Assembly: GCA_023512835.1 (NCBI GenBank)
Contig: JAKCVP010000414.1
Location: forward strand, 44,416 to 108,415
DNA from: Taxillus chinensis
Taxonomy: Eukaryota; Streptophyta; Magnoliopsida; Santalales; Loranthaceae
Length of the DNA stretch: 64,000 bases
Direction of reading: 5' to 3'
The translations under genes and the position numbers were made by a program. Numbering within the stretch: the stretch's first letter is position 1; every line of letters starts with the position of its first letter. The notes beneath the pieces were generated by a model. It saw nothing but the letters and a program-made list of their open reading frames with translations, was not told the DNA's origin and searched no databases. This document shows positions 51,753 through 61,486 of this stretch, piece by piece.

Positions 51753-54323
51753 ATGACTACACCCTTCGTTTGCGATGCGCTTTGGAGATGCCTATGCCCG
51801 TCCTTCTCTCAAGCTCTTCTCTATAGAGCCATACCTGTGAGGCGCCATGCGAGCGCTCTCGCACCGCTACACCGGACAGAAGAGCACGAGAGCCATGGTC
51901 AGGACGATACGGTTCATACAGCCAGTACCACCTCCGCTGTAGCTCGGCAGCAAAGAAACAGATTAATAAATCAAAGGCGACCGGATCAAAAGCAACCGCG
52001 AAAAGGAATTAAAGATCATGATGGGGGCAAAGGGAACGCGAGCGCAGACAGCAGACCTGGATTCGGCACAAGAGATGGCACGAAGTGGGGGATACAGGGC
52101 TCAATGGCACGCGAGCAGAAGCGTGGGCAAGATTCCGCTGTCGTACGGGCACGTCTCGAACATGCTCAGCATATCGTGCCCCCTCGGGCGCGGGATATGA
52201 ACGTGTCCCACAACAGGAGGACTTCTGACTTGACACTTCGACCTGGTGGGACCTCAGCAAACGATCTTGACTTTACGTTTCCTTCATTCGGACCAGGATC
52301 AAAGACAACGTCACTCTATTCGCGACTCAAGCACAGGGCACAAAGATTCGACGAGCATTATGAGAAGGAGGAGCAACCGTCGCCCGTGCGCCCTGCGCGG
52401 TATGATCAAGGAGTCGACGCGTCTACACCACGGCCCAAGAGATCTACGCACGATCACATCGAAATAAGCAATCTTGAAATGATTCAAAAGTACTTGGACC
52501 CCTCACTTGCAGCCGAAATAGAGGACAGTGCGACGCAGCAAGAGGGCGGCAGCACAAGAAAAGATGCGACAGCGCTGCAAGAGGATAGTACAGCGCCTAT
52601 TGCAACACCTCAGGAAGTCTTGAGCTCACGATCCATCAACACGATGCGAGAAGACTACAGAGCAGAGGTCCAGACTTGTCGCGTGGAAGGCGATCTGACA
52701 GTCGCAAGTACAGCGCAGCTGTACGGCATCCTGCTCAAAGCATCAAATCGAGCATGTTCGCTACTTGTTGCCCGCGTCATCTACACTCTCGTACACGACC
52801 GGGGCGAGAAGCCCTCGTTGTCCATCTACAATGCGCAAATCCTTTCCTATGCTCACCCAAGCTATGGCTCTGCAGCTGTGGCAGAAGCAGTCTTTGAGGA
52901 GATGCGTGCAGAGAACATACTTCCCGATTCCACCACCTACCACAATCTCTTGCGCGTCCTAGCCGTCCATCCTGACTTTTTGTTCCGCTCTCGCATTTTG
53001 CAAGAGATGCAAACCAGATGGATCGACGTCAACCCGGACGGCTGGCACAGCATCGTAGCCGGCCAGATGAAAGAGCTACAAATCGAGATGGCACTGAGCA
53101 CATATGAAGACATGCGCCAGCGTGGCTTACAAGTTCAATCCTGGCTCCCAGCAGCACTATTGCACCAACTCTGCGACCTCGGCGAGCTCGATGCCGCACG
53201 GAATTTCCTGCAGGTCCAGATTAGTCTGAACAATGCCGCGAGTGTGTCGCAGACGCAGTGGATGGCCATGCTCGACGCAGCAACAGCCGCGCTGCACTAC
53301 CCGCTCGTCCAGGCGATCTGGGCCCGCGAAGTAGTCACGCGCCGTATCATCATCCCTACTGGCCAGATTCTCGGCGTGCTGCACACTGCGGCGCGCGCAG
53401 GCGATCCAGACATGGCGACCAAGGCGTATGAAATGCTCGTGGAGCGCAGCACGCCCTGGTCCTCGTACAACACCGAGCTCTTGATTCTCGCGTATGCGAA
53501 TGCAGGCGATGTACGGACTTGTTTCACTATTCTCAGCGTCATGCAAGCCGCCGGCTACGATCCAGATGATTCCGTCACACGCCCCATCCGTCGCGCGCTC
53601 CTCGGTATGCCCGACCCAAGCGAAGCATGGACATATCTGCACGACCTCCGCGCCGAAGGCCGCAAGATCCCCCTCGCAGCACCACATGTCATACTCTGCG
53701 CCATCCTGGAAACAGGCACGAACGAAGGTAAAGCGCAAGCCGCGGACGAAGGCATCGACAACAAGCGCATCATCGACGACTTGATCGCCTCGTCGCGCAG
53801 CATGCAGCAAGCCATGACGAGCGTAATGAGACTCTACGAGTCAATGCACACGCTCGTCGAACCCCGTACATCCACCTTTGACATTCTACTCCGCGGCTGC
53901 CGCGAGGCACGCCGTAAGGATTTGGCACTGTTTCTCGTCGCAGAGATGAGGGCGCGGAAACTGGAGCCGTCGGAACTGACGTATGATCGGTTGATACTCG
54001 TGTGCTTGAACGATCGACTTGACGTTGAGGGCAGCACGGACGATGCGTATCGGTTCTGGAGGGAGATGGGCAGCAAGGGGTTTGCAGTGCGCTTGGGGAC
54101 TGTAAGCGCGCTTATATGGCGGCTTGCGGAGAGAGGGGATGAGAGGATCGTGGAGGTGCTGGTGCGGTTGGAGGGTGAGGTCGGGCGAGAGGGGAGTAGA
54201 GTGCTGGATGGTGGTGGTGCAGAGGGAGAGGCAGGTACGGCTGAAGGTGAGGGGAGCGCGTTTGTGGCGCGCTTGAAGAGTAGGCTGGCGGACAAGTTTC
54301 CTTCTCTCAGACTCGAGGGATGA
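51753..54323 (+). CDS. Mitochondrial pentatricopeptide-repeat-type protein
   Basis: Single exon of 856 residues from the ATG at 51753. The N terminus (about 1-40, with LYRAIPVRRHASAL) is Arg/Ser-rich and lacks acidic residues after the first few positions, like a mitochondrial targeting peptide. A long polar region (40-290) follows. From about 320 the protein is made of paired helices of the PPR kind: SIYNAQILSYAHPSYGSAAV, AEAVFEEMRAENILPDSTTY, NLLRVLAVHPD, STYEDMRQRGLQVQSW, TCFTILSVMQAAGYDPDDS, FDILLRGCREARRKDLALFL and VAEMRARKLEPSELTYDRLI. PPR proteins bind organelle RNA and control mitochondrial transcript processing or translation. The precise target is unknown. A Gly/Glu-rich low-complexity stretch lies near the C terminus (about 805-840). 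Confidence 0.82.
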   Translation: MTTPFVCDALWRCLCPSFSQALLYRAIPVRRHASALAPLHRTEEHESHGQDDTVHTASTTSAVARQQRNRLINQRRPDQKQPRKGIKDHDGGKGNASADSRPGFGTRDGTKWGIQGSMAREQKRGQDSAVVRARLEHAQHIVPPRARDMNVSHNRRTSDLTLRPGGTSANDLDFTFPSFGPGSKTTSLYSRLKHRAQRFDEHYEKEEQPSPVRPARYDQGVDASTPRPKRSTHDHIEISNLEMIQKYLDPSLAAEIEDSATQQEGGSTRKDATALQEDSTAPIATPQEVLSSRSINTMREDYRAEVQTCRVEGDLTVASTAQLYGILLKASNRACSLLVARVIYTLVHDRGEKPSLSIYNAQILSYAHPSYGSAAVAEAVFEEMRAENILPDSTTYHNLLRVLAVHPDFLFRSRILQEMQTRWIDVNPDGWHSIVAGQMKELQIEMALSTYEDMRQRGLQVQSWLPAALLHQLCDLGELDAARNFLQVQISLNNAASVSQTQWMAMLDAATAALHYPLVQAIWAREVVTRRIIIPTGQILGVLHTAARAGDPDMATKAYEMLVERSTPWSSYNTELLILAYANAGDVRTCFTILSVMQAAGYDPDDSVTRPIRRALLGMPDPSEAWTYLHDLRAEGRKIPLAAPHVILCAILETGTNEGKAQAADEGIDNKRIIDDLIASSRSMQQAMTSVMRLYESMHTLVEPRTSTFDILLRGCREARRKDLALFLVAEMRARKLEPSELTYDRLILVCLNDRLDVEGSTDDAYRFWREMGSKGFAVRLGTVSALIWRLAERGDERIVEVLVRLEGEVGREGSRVLDGGGAEGEAGTAEGEGSAFVARLKSRLADKFPSLRLEG

Positions 54324-54721
54324 TTGTTAGGTTTGACGTGGACATTAATGTGGATGTGCTGGGTTGGGTTGGAACTTGTATGAGAAGTGTACTATATTTT
54401 CTCACAATCTTGTAGAATATCTTCCCGTGGACGTGGGCCAATTTACACTTCTACTCATGTAGTCTCGCCTCTACTTCCCGTACGGTGCTCCACGATCTCA
54501 CAACTACTCTTCCAAGCAGACTAAGAAACATGAGCAAATTAAGGTAGAAGAGTAGAACAGGTATCAAGATTCAAAAATATTCATTAAACGCTTCTTCAGC
54601 GCCGTGTGCCATGCATGGGTATCATCAGGTTCAATCGTCATCTCATAATCATAAAAACCCCATAGGTACCCTCAAGTACTCCAGAAAAACCAATTCCAGC
54701 ACCGTTTCCCGTAAAATGCAA
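54324..54721. other. Convergent intergenic region
   Basis: About 0.4 kb, AT-richer than its surroundings, between convergent stops. It probably holds both polyadenylation sites; nothing else is seen. Confidence 0.4.
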
Positions 54722-56669
54722 TCAAGCGTCCAAACGCAAGCCCTTGAAGAGTTCAATCTCTCTCATTATGCGAAGGACGCTGTCAATATCGTAGCCCACG
54801 AACACCTTGCCACCGCTTGCGTTTATCAAGCGTCCCGTTTCCTGCCAACTCGAGGCATCTTGAAAGAACATTGTGCCTTGGTTGACGACCCCGTTGGCGT
54901 GACCGCTGTCGGGCGATTTTGTGCCAGTGTCGTCACGCTCGGCTGGTAGGTCCTTGTGTGCTGGCTGCCTTGCGGGCATTTGAGGGCGCGTGGGCGGTTC
55001 TGGGGCTGAGTTGGGTATTGTTTTTGGTTCGGGTGTAGGCATGGGAGTCGTTTCTGTTGTAGGTGCGTGGGCATCCACATCCTTGGAAGGCGTATCGAGG
55101 TGCTTGGTTGGCATCGTCATGCCTGGAGGCATTGGCATACCAGCGGCTAGCATGGCCTTGTGATCAAAGGGACATTTACCCTTGGGTCGTTCCTTCGTCA
55201 CGCCAACCGCTTCCTGCTTCTCCATATTGACCGAGGCTGCAGCCTCGTTAGGCGGGGGCGCCGGCGTGCTGTCATGCGACTCTCGTCTATCCAGGTACTT
55301 GGAAGGAATGGGAACGCCCCACGGTCTCGAAGGAGACTCACCGACCCTGACCTCACGAAGGGGCCTATCCCAATGAGACTGTCGCTCCTCGGCAGCACTC
55401 TCAGACGCAGCGGACTGAGGCTCTGGCTGCTTTTGTGCAACCTGTGCAGGCCCGCCGTCATTGCTGATGGCTTGTGCCCATTTCCGGACCTTGAAATTTG
55501 ACTTTGCATTGGAGCGGACTTCATCAAACCCATCGACAGCATCCTCATCAACTTCGGCAATAGGGGTGGCAGGCATCATAGGTTTATGCATCTTGCCCAG
55601 ACCCTGAATCATCATGACAAGGTTTCCGTACTTTTGGTCGAGCTCTCTTATGGACTCGGCGTTACTTTGGAAACGTTTGATGCAGAGCTCATGACTACGG
55701 GGCATATCTTGTTTGTGTTCGTCAAAGTACTTTGCTATCTCTTCCGGGCTGTGGTCGCCAAGGAAGCGAATCGGACAGGCGGGACCAGACCCAGCGATAC
55801 TACCGTCGCGGACTATGGAGCCTTCCTCAGATATGACGGTTTCAGGTCTCAGCGGATCATGGAACGACGAACGCTTTGATTTGGGCTTGGCGGAAGAATT
55901 TCTCGAACGTGAGCTGCGCGGTGTTGGGGGCATCGTTAAACGTCGAAGCCCTGACGGTGAGGGTGTGACGGCGAAAGGGCAGTTGAGCTTGCCTTGCCGC
56001 GAGCCAAGCTGTGTGAAGTCTTCTTCCATGTCTGGGATTTGGGGAGCGGTGTCAAGTTGTAGCATAGGCTTGTTTATCGCCTGCGGAGCAGGGGTCTGAG
56101 CCATGTTGTTGTATGGGCAGGCGCCGCTGGTCTTGCTCTCGAGGGTGAAGCAGACGAAACCTGCTCGCTCTATCACGGAAAAGTGTTCTGGGGCGGACTC
56201 GCTATTCACACCGTTAATGGTATACAGCCATTCCGTCAGGGAGCGGTTTGGCACGACGTCGGGGTCGATGTCGACGTGGAGAGCCTTTGATTTGTAATGG
56301 GCAGCAGAAGCAGGGTGAAGGGCGCGGAAGTGTTGAAGCTTTGAGGGAAGATTAGCAATCGTTGTGCATGTTGGGGGAGGAGAAGGTGGTGAAGAGGGGG
56401 GCTGGTATCAGTCTATGCTATGGTATTAGGTATCTTCCATCCCTCGCGGAGAGGGCTATTGCAGATCTAGAGCTAAATGTTGTTTCATCATACAGGAAAG
56501 TGGTTGTTGCAAAGAGAAAAGAAAGCTGGTGACATACTTCTTGAGAGGCAGCTTGGAGGCGATTCTCGACAAGCTGATGCTTTGCAGCAAGACCCTTGTA
56601 CTGATCAGCCAAGGCCTTGAAGGCATCGGAGAGCAAGAAGATGCCGGAGTTGGCCAGGTCAGAGTCCAT
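54722..56669 (-). CDS. Conserved fungal protein with four Cys-Pro motifs
   Basis: Two exons, 56669-56538 and 56338-54722, give 582 residues. The 199-bp intron has GTATGT and CTCAAAG ends and joins in phase 0. Exon 1 forms a helix (LLSDAFKALADQYKGLAAKH, then QLVENRLQAA), likely a coiled coil. Four Cys-Pro dipeptides each start a hydrophobic patch: GACPYNN, LNCPFAV, PACPIRFLGDHSPEEIAKY and GKCPFDHKAML. Cys-Pro motifs of this kind can act as heme-regulatory sites in other proteins. The segment around PRSHELCIKRFQSN and LDQKYGNLVMMIQGLGKMHK is the most conserved-looking core. Long Pro/Ser/Glu-rich disordered regions fill the rest. I recognise it as a fungal hypothetical without a name; heme binding is inference only. 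Confidence 0.75.
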
Positions 56670-57015
56670 GATGGGTCTGGTGTGCGATGTTCGGAGGGGA
56701 TGGCATGGGCGCAGGCTCACGCTCGAGCGAAGGTCGGGGCCGGCGAAACGGTCCGCGTATTCTTGACCGTCAGACGCGCCAAGGCTGATGCGAAGGGGGC
56801 ACGGGGGGCCGCGACTAGCCTGGAGCTCCAGTCGGGTCCCGACTTCCATCCTCACTCTATGTAAGGTAGGTGTGTACCTGCATGCACGTAGCCATTTCTT
56901 TGAACATACTAATATCTTTTGGCGACGCGATCAATTCTTCGCGCCTGACCTCTTCTACTTGAACACCCGAAACGACCTCCTTGACGGACCCCCATCTCTC
57001 CCCATGCCGCTGCGC
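56670..57015. promoter_or_regulatory. Promoter of the Cys-Pro protein gene
   Basis: About 0.35 kb between the ATG at 56669 and the stop of the next minus-strand gene. No gene is supported in this gap. Confidence 0.35.
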
Positions 57016-57891
57016 TCATGTAGGAGGTAAGAAGGAGCCAAAAGAATAACTTGTTGTCATCAGCAGTGCATTTTCATGCTTGGTGTGGAACTCGACCTTT
57101 GCCTGGAAGTTGAGATCCTGTGGGACGTCCTGCCACGGTGGCGGGAGGCCAATATCGAGCATATGCACTGTTCCATCGGCAGTCTGCGTGTCATTTCCAC
57201 TCCCAATGCTCTTAGTAGCAGCGAGTCTATCGATGCGCCCAACCTTGCCATAGTAAAAGGATAAATCATAGGCAGCGTCACTGGTGTCACCCAGGACAGC
57301 TAGCTTGGCCGTCACCCAGGTCGCTTGCAGAGGGATTTTGACTGGGAGAGCCACCCATATGTCCCCCGGATCAGGTTTCCCCGGACCATAGTGATGCTGC
57401 TCGTCATCAGCCTTGACGCAGGCAACAGTCACGTAGACACCCTTTGGAAGGGCCGCAACATCAACCACCTGCAGAGTTTTTGGATTGTATGTGACACAGG
57501 CCTCGTCTATGTCGCAACGCATGCCGTCGACAAGAACCAAACCTGCAGGACGTCGAGCAGATACGCGGCGTCGGTAACACACGCCAGCCCAGTAGTTGGG
57601 GCCAGTGCAGACGCGGATGCGGCTAGGGTCGCTGCGAGTGTAGTATGCTCTGGCTTTCCTACATGCTTCGTCAAAATCCGGGACTCTAGCCTTGTACGAT
57701 ATACGTCGCTGCACCTTTGCATGGGGTAACAAAGGCGTGGCATGATGAGAATGATTGCTGTATCGGGCTTGGAAGGCGTCGGTAGCAAGAGTGGTGGGCA
57801 CGAGGGCATCGAGCAGTATGGCAGAGGAACAGAGGTAGAGGCAGAGGCAGAGGGAGAGAGAGAGGAAGATGCGGTGCAGAGGGTGGCGCAT
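57016..57891 (-). CDS. Secreted protein of unknown family
   Basis: Single exon of 291 residues. The first ATG in frame is at 57891; the open frame extends to 57906 only through a TTG. A signal peptide is strong (MRHPLHRIFLSLSLCLCLYL, then CSSAILLDALVP). The mature part has cysteines at ACRKARAYY, RVCTGPNYWAGVCYRRR, MRCDIDEACVTYNP and VACVKAD. A C-terminal part with LSFYYGKVGRIDRL and a Pro/Gly-rich segment may be beta-rich. I recognise no family. Promoter sequence lies to the right (57892-58565), divergent from the WBP2-like gene. Its isolation among housekeeping genes suggests a cell-wall or extracellular role, but this is a guess. Confidence 0.68.
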   Translation of the reverse strand: MRHPLHRIFLSLSLCLCLYLCSSAILLDALVPTTLATDAFQARYSNHSHHATPLLPHAKVQRRISYKARVPDFDEACRKARAYYTRSDPSRIRVCTGPNYWAGVCYRRRVSARRPAGLVLVDGMRCDIDEACVTYNPKTLQVVDVAALPKGVYVTVACVKADDEQHHYGPGKPDPGDIWVALPVKIPLQATWVTAKLAVLGDTSDAAYDLSFYYGKVGRIDRLAATKSIGSGNDTQTADGTVHMLDIGLPPPWQDVPQDLNFQAKVEFHTKHENALLMTTSYSFGSFLPPT

Positions 57892-58565
57892 TGCTAGCAG
57901 AGTCAATGGGCATGTACTGTCGATTGAAAGTCACCAGTATGCGAAGAAAACGGGCTAGCGATGAGTGTTGGAGATTGTGAATATTGTATGCCTGTGACGA
58001 GGTGACTGGCACCTGGGGTTGACGTTGTCATTGGCCTTGAAAAAAGAATGACGATCACGCAGTACTGTATGTGTACAGATCTAGGCATGCCATGCGCGAG
58101 CTCGAGGCATCCTTTACAAGCTGTCAGCCGTCCTGCATGCACTGTGCCAAAGCGGGTACGAAGAGTAGGAAACAAGCTGCAGGTCAATCAGAGTGACAGA
58201 TGCACGTGGGGGAACAGCGAGCATGTGAAGAGTAGCAGCCCACCCGTGCCAGACAGTGCCTCCCTTCCTCAACCTCCCTCACCTGTACCGCTTGCTTATC
58301 GCCTCTCACTCTTACACTCGCCTGCGCGGCACCACCTCATCTCCTCTACCTGACCTCGATGCCGCCCCCCTAATCACAGCCGAGCACGCAAACCCCACTC
58401 GTAGCACAACGCGCCTGCAATCGTCATCGCTCTGCACCTACAAACTCCGAGCCGCCATTGCCTCCCGTCCACCTGCTTCTCCTCCTCCATTCCAACCCCC
58501 AACCAGGGGCACTTCAAGACCTCTCCTCACCGGCTATCGAGCTGAGGCAACTCCTAGCTCTCACC
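57892..58565. promoter_or_regulatory. Divergent promoter between secreted-protein and WBP2-like genes
   Basis: About 0.67 kb between two divergent starts. The right half (58250-58560) is pyrimidine-rich and likely the leader of the WBP2-like gene. The open frame at 58256-58672 is a shadow of this composition. Confidence 0.4.
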
Positions 58566-59474
58566 ATGTCTATAAAGTAGGCCATCGACGTCTTGCATCG
58601 AGCTCCGACACTAACAATCAGCAGTTGGGTCATGCTCCATCCCACCACCCACTTCACTCCTCTCCCCGCTGAGACCACCCTCTACACCTCACCACAGCGC
58701 ACAGCCTTCAGCCTCTCCTCGCCACATCGCTTCCCAGCTCATGCCTCTCCCGATCCAGTAGCCCTGTCTTCGCCCTCAGGCACCCTCTTTCTGACCAATC
58801 GCCGCATAATATACCTGCCTGCTACTTCACACACCTCAACCTCAAAGTCTTCCTTTCAGTCTTTTGCCGCGCCCCTCCAGAACCTAGCAGATACGCATCT
58901 TACCGCTCCCTGGTTCGGCCCCAATGTTTGGGTGGCCGCTGTGCTGCCCGTCGTTGGCGGAGGTCTAGACGGTGCGCTGCTCCAGGAGCAAGGCGCACGG
59001 AATGGTCTAGGGCATGCGGCCCTGGAATTAAAGATCACTTTCAAAGATGGCGGAGCATACGATTTCCACAATATGCTGATGCGGTTGAAGGAGCGCGTAG
59101 CGCAAGAGGCCGAGTCACGCTCGGCGCCACAGGGTGAAGGAGTACGCTGGGAGAATGTGCACCTCGACGAGCTACCGGCTTACGAAGAGGTCGGCGGAAC
59201 CGCCCCTGTCTCAGGAGCAAGAACACTGACCACCAGTGCGCCGGTACCGTCCGATGTTGCCATGCCCGCTCCGCAGCCGCCGCGTAGGCCTGCAGAGAGT
59301 GGAGCAGGCTTCGCAGAGATTGGTAGCGCAGCATCAAATACGTCGAGAGCACCGGCACCAGACGAGGCGCCACCGGGTTACGAAGAAGCTGCAGCAACAA
59401 GTACAGATAGCTTGTCCGGCCTAGCCGCGAGACTGGAGCGAGTGGCGAGCGACGAGGATGCAAGAAGGCGTTAA
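58566..59474 (+). CDS. GRAM-domain WBP2-like protein
   Basis: An 11-nt first exon (58566-58576, MSI plus two bases) joins across a short intron with a CTAAC branch site to a main exon starting at 58622 or 58625. The acceptor is CAGCAG (NAGNAG), so the product begins MSINSWVMLHP or MSINWVMLHP; the shorter form is 286 residues and fits the family start better. The GRAM-like domain (about 5-165) has GTLFLTNRRIIYLPA, PWFGPNVWVAAVLPVVGGGL and ELKITFKDGGAYDFHNMLMR. The C terminus is disordered with PAYEEV and APPGYEEA, PY-type motifs that bind WW domains, for example those of Rsp5-type ubiquitin ligases. Proteins of this group are adaptors; a role in membrane protein sorting here is inference. Confidence 0.85.
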
Positions 59475-59606
59475 TGGCCACGAGATGCTAAGATACTAAA
59501 TGATACCCATATTCTCAATCCGCTAGAAAGCAGCAGCAGCCGCAGCAGCGGTGGCGGTGGTGGTTTCGACTTTGCAGACACGACCACAACCGCCGCTCGT
59601 CCAGGT
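59475..59606. other. Convergent gap with GCAGCAGC tract
   Basis: Only 132 bp separate the WBP2-like and DUF5519 stops. A (CAG)n/(GGTGGC)n-like tract lies at 59529-59565. Confidence 0.45.
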
Positions 59607-60440
59607 TCAGTCGTTCGACTCAGCAGCCTGTCGCCCAGCGTTGACGCCAAAGCGAATTGCAGACTCCATAATATCTTGCAAAATGCGCACCTCGTCCTCG
59701 TCGCGTGGCGCAAACAGCATGACATACCCCCACGGTATCACCATCCCACTCAGCGCGTGCCTCTCACCCCACCCCTTTTCCAAGACCTCACGTGCATCGT
59801 CTAAGCTGAGCATGGCATGCCCAGACCCTTCGGCATCAAGATGCCAATGAGCCAGTTCGCCCTTGGACATGCCCTGTTGCCATGCAGCGCGCGGGAGACC
59901 AGGCGCAAGAAAGAGCGCGGAGCCGTGTTTCTCAAGCGCGCTCGTCGCAAGCACGACTTGACCCTCGTACTTTGCCACGAGATCCCGGAGAACTCGAGCC
60001 TGCAAGTCACGCAATCCAGCTTGATTGCCCGTAGCCTGTCGTTGCGGCACGGTCCAAGGCAGTGTGACTTCAGGCGGACCCTGGCGCCGAGGCAGCGGTG
60101 CACATAAGTACGACGTCTGACCAGGAGCCTTGTACAATTTTCGCACACGAACTTGCGAGTAAGGCGCTACATCGCGCAGATTTGGCTGAAGGCAGGTGAT
60201 TGCGCGGATGAGTAGATGAATTGAATAGCCTATTGGACTGGGCGGGACTCCGCCTTGACCCGCTTGAAGCCAGGATGCGTATCCTCGCGCTAGAGTGAAT
60301 ACTGTTGTGGCGAGGAGTGGCGGAGCGACAAGAGCGAGAAGGGTTCCGGGTTGGACATTCTGGAGGGTTGTCGCCAGGTCTGTCAGATGCTGGCGGAACA
60401 ATGTCCAGGGGGCTGTACTGAGGTGCAAGCGCGAAGCCAT
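59607..60440 (-). CDS. DUF5519 (luciferase-fold) membrane-anchored protein
   Basis: Single exon of 277 residues from the ATG at 60440. The same frame is open up to another ATG at 60785, but the added part has no domain character, so I prefer 60440. A hydrophobic segment (about 30-50, LLALVAPPLLATTVFTLARG) may anchor it. The C-terminal domain has the family signature: GELAHWHLDAEGSGHAMLSL, DDAREVLEKGWGERHAL, IPWGYVMLFAPRDEDEVRIL and then a closing helix. Fungal members are called luciferase-domain proteins by annotation transfer; light production is not implied. The biochemical role is unknown. Confidence 0.85.
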   Translation of the reverse strand: MASRLHLSTAPWTLFRQHLTDLATTLQNVQPGTLLALVAPPLLATTVFTLARGYASWLQAGQGGVPPSPIGYSIHLLIRAITCLQPNLRDVAPYSQVRVRKLYKAPGQTSYLCAPLPRRQGPPEVTLPWTVPQRQATGNQAGLRDLQARVLRDLVAKYEGQVVLATSALEKHGSALFLAPGLPRAAWQQGMSKGELAHWHLDAEGSGHAMLSLDDAREVLEKGWGERHALSGMVIPWGYVMLFAPRDEDEVRILQDIMESAIRFGVNAGRQAAESND

Positions 60441-61486
60441 TGCGGCGAATTCGAGACGGTCGAACTTGGCCTGAAGAAAAAGATGAGATTGTCGGCTGAA
60501 AGTGCAAGGTGAACCTGGCACTTCAGTCAAGCATACGCATTGCGGGAGACTGAAGGACCAAGCTACGAATGCTCTGCAATGCAAGTTGCGAGTGCCTTGA
60601 CCTCGGCGAATCTGCGCAAATGGCAAGTCTGGCTGTCGTATGTAAGCTGACTGAATTCTTGTCAATTCGCGGCTGCAAGTCAGCTTGGTCTTGGGATGAA
60701 AAGAGATGCCGTGCGTCTGAGGTGATACATTACAGTGAGGCTGCACGATTACTCTTGCACCGAGGTTGTGAGGCTGCGGCTCCATTGACTACCTACAGTA
60801 CAGGTACAGTGCCGAGCGTGCTCATCCACGCGTGCCACGCTGCCTTCCATTACATACCTACAGCAGGGATAGGTAGAGCTGGCCCGACTGTCTAGGTTGC
60901 CCACTGCCTACCTATGAGCACACCATTGCTTGTCCAATTCAAGCACGACAGATAATCGACGGGCTCTTCTAGCGGCAAACAACGCAACGAGATCTCCGTC
61001 AACCTTCACAGTCTGCTTGGAACTTGGAAAACCATCTCGAGGCGACATCCTCCTACGCAGCCAGCTATGCGGACTTCCACGTAAACTCCAGCAGACCAAA
61101 GAGACTCTCTGGTTTCCGCTGCCAGGAATTCGTCAAATGAAACCGCGTGTCCACGCTCTCGAATAGTTCTTTGAACTCCTGGATCCCCCTCTCTTGGCCA
61201 TTTTGCAGTCCTAGCATATTCAAGTCTTGTCCACTGCAGGTTGTTGAGCTTATACAATGCAGATCAATCTGCCGGGCGGGACTTACTGCAGAGGCCGCTG
61301 ATGCTATTGTTTGTACAGTGAGGTAGCAGGCCCGGGTGGTATGGCCCCCGCGACAAGACAAGCTTTATCGATAAAGCTCCACCTCTCGCGGCCACCTCGC
61401 CTGCCTCGATCGCTGAGCCACGTCCCCTGCGCTCGTCCAGCCGCAGAACCTGGCTCTGACTCTTGATCTCACGTAACACTGCAATC
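60441..61486. other. Intergenic region with divergent promoters
   Basis: About 1.05 kb between the DUF5519 start (minus) and the O-methyltransferase start (plus). CTACAGTACAGGTACAG-like short repeats lie at about 60790-60810. No gene is supported. Confidence 0.4.

Noticed and set aside
59607..60440. Calling the DUF5519 protein a bioluminescence enzyme
   Set aside because: The luciferase label in this family comes from annotation transfer; no evidence of luciferin chemistry is visible.
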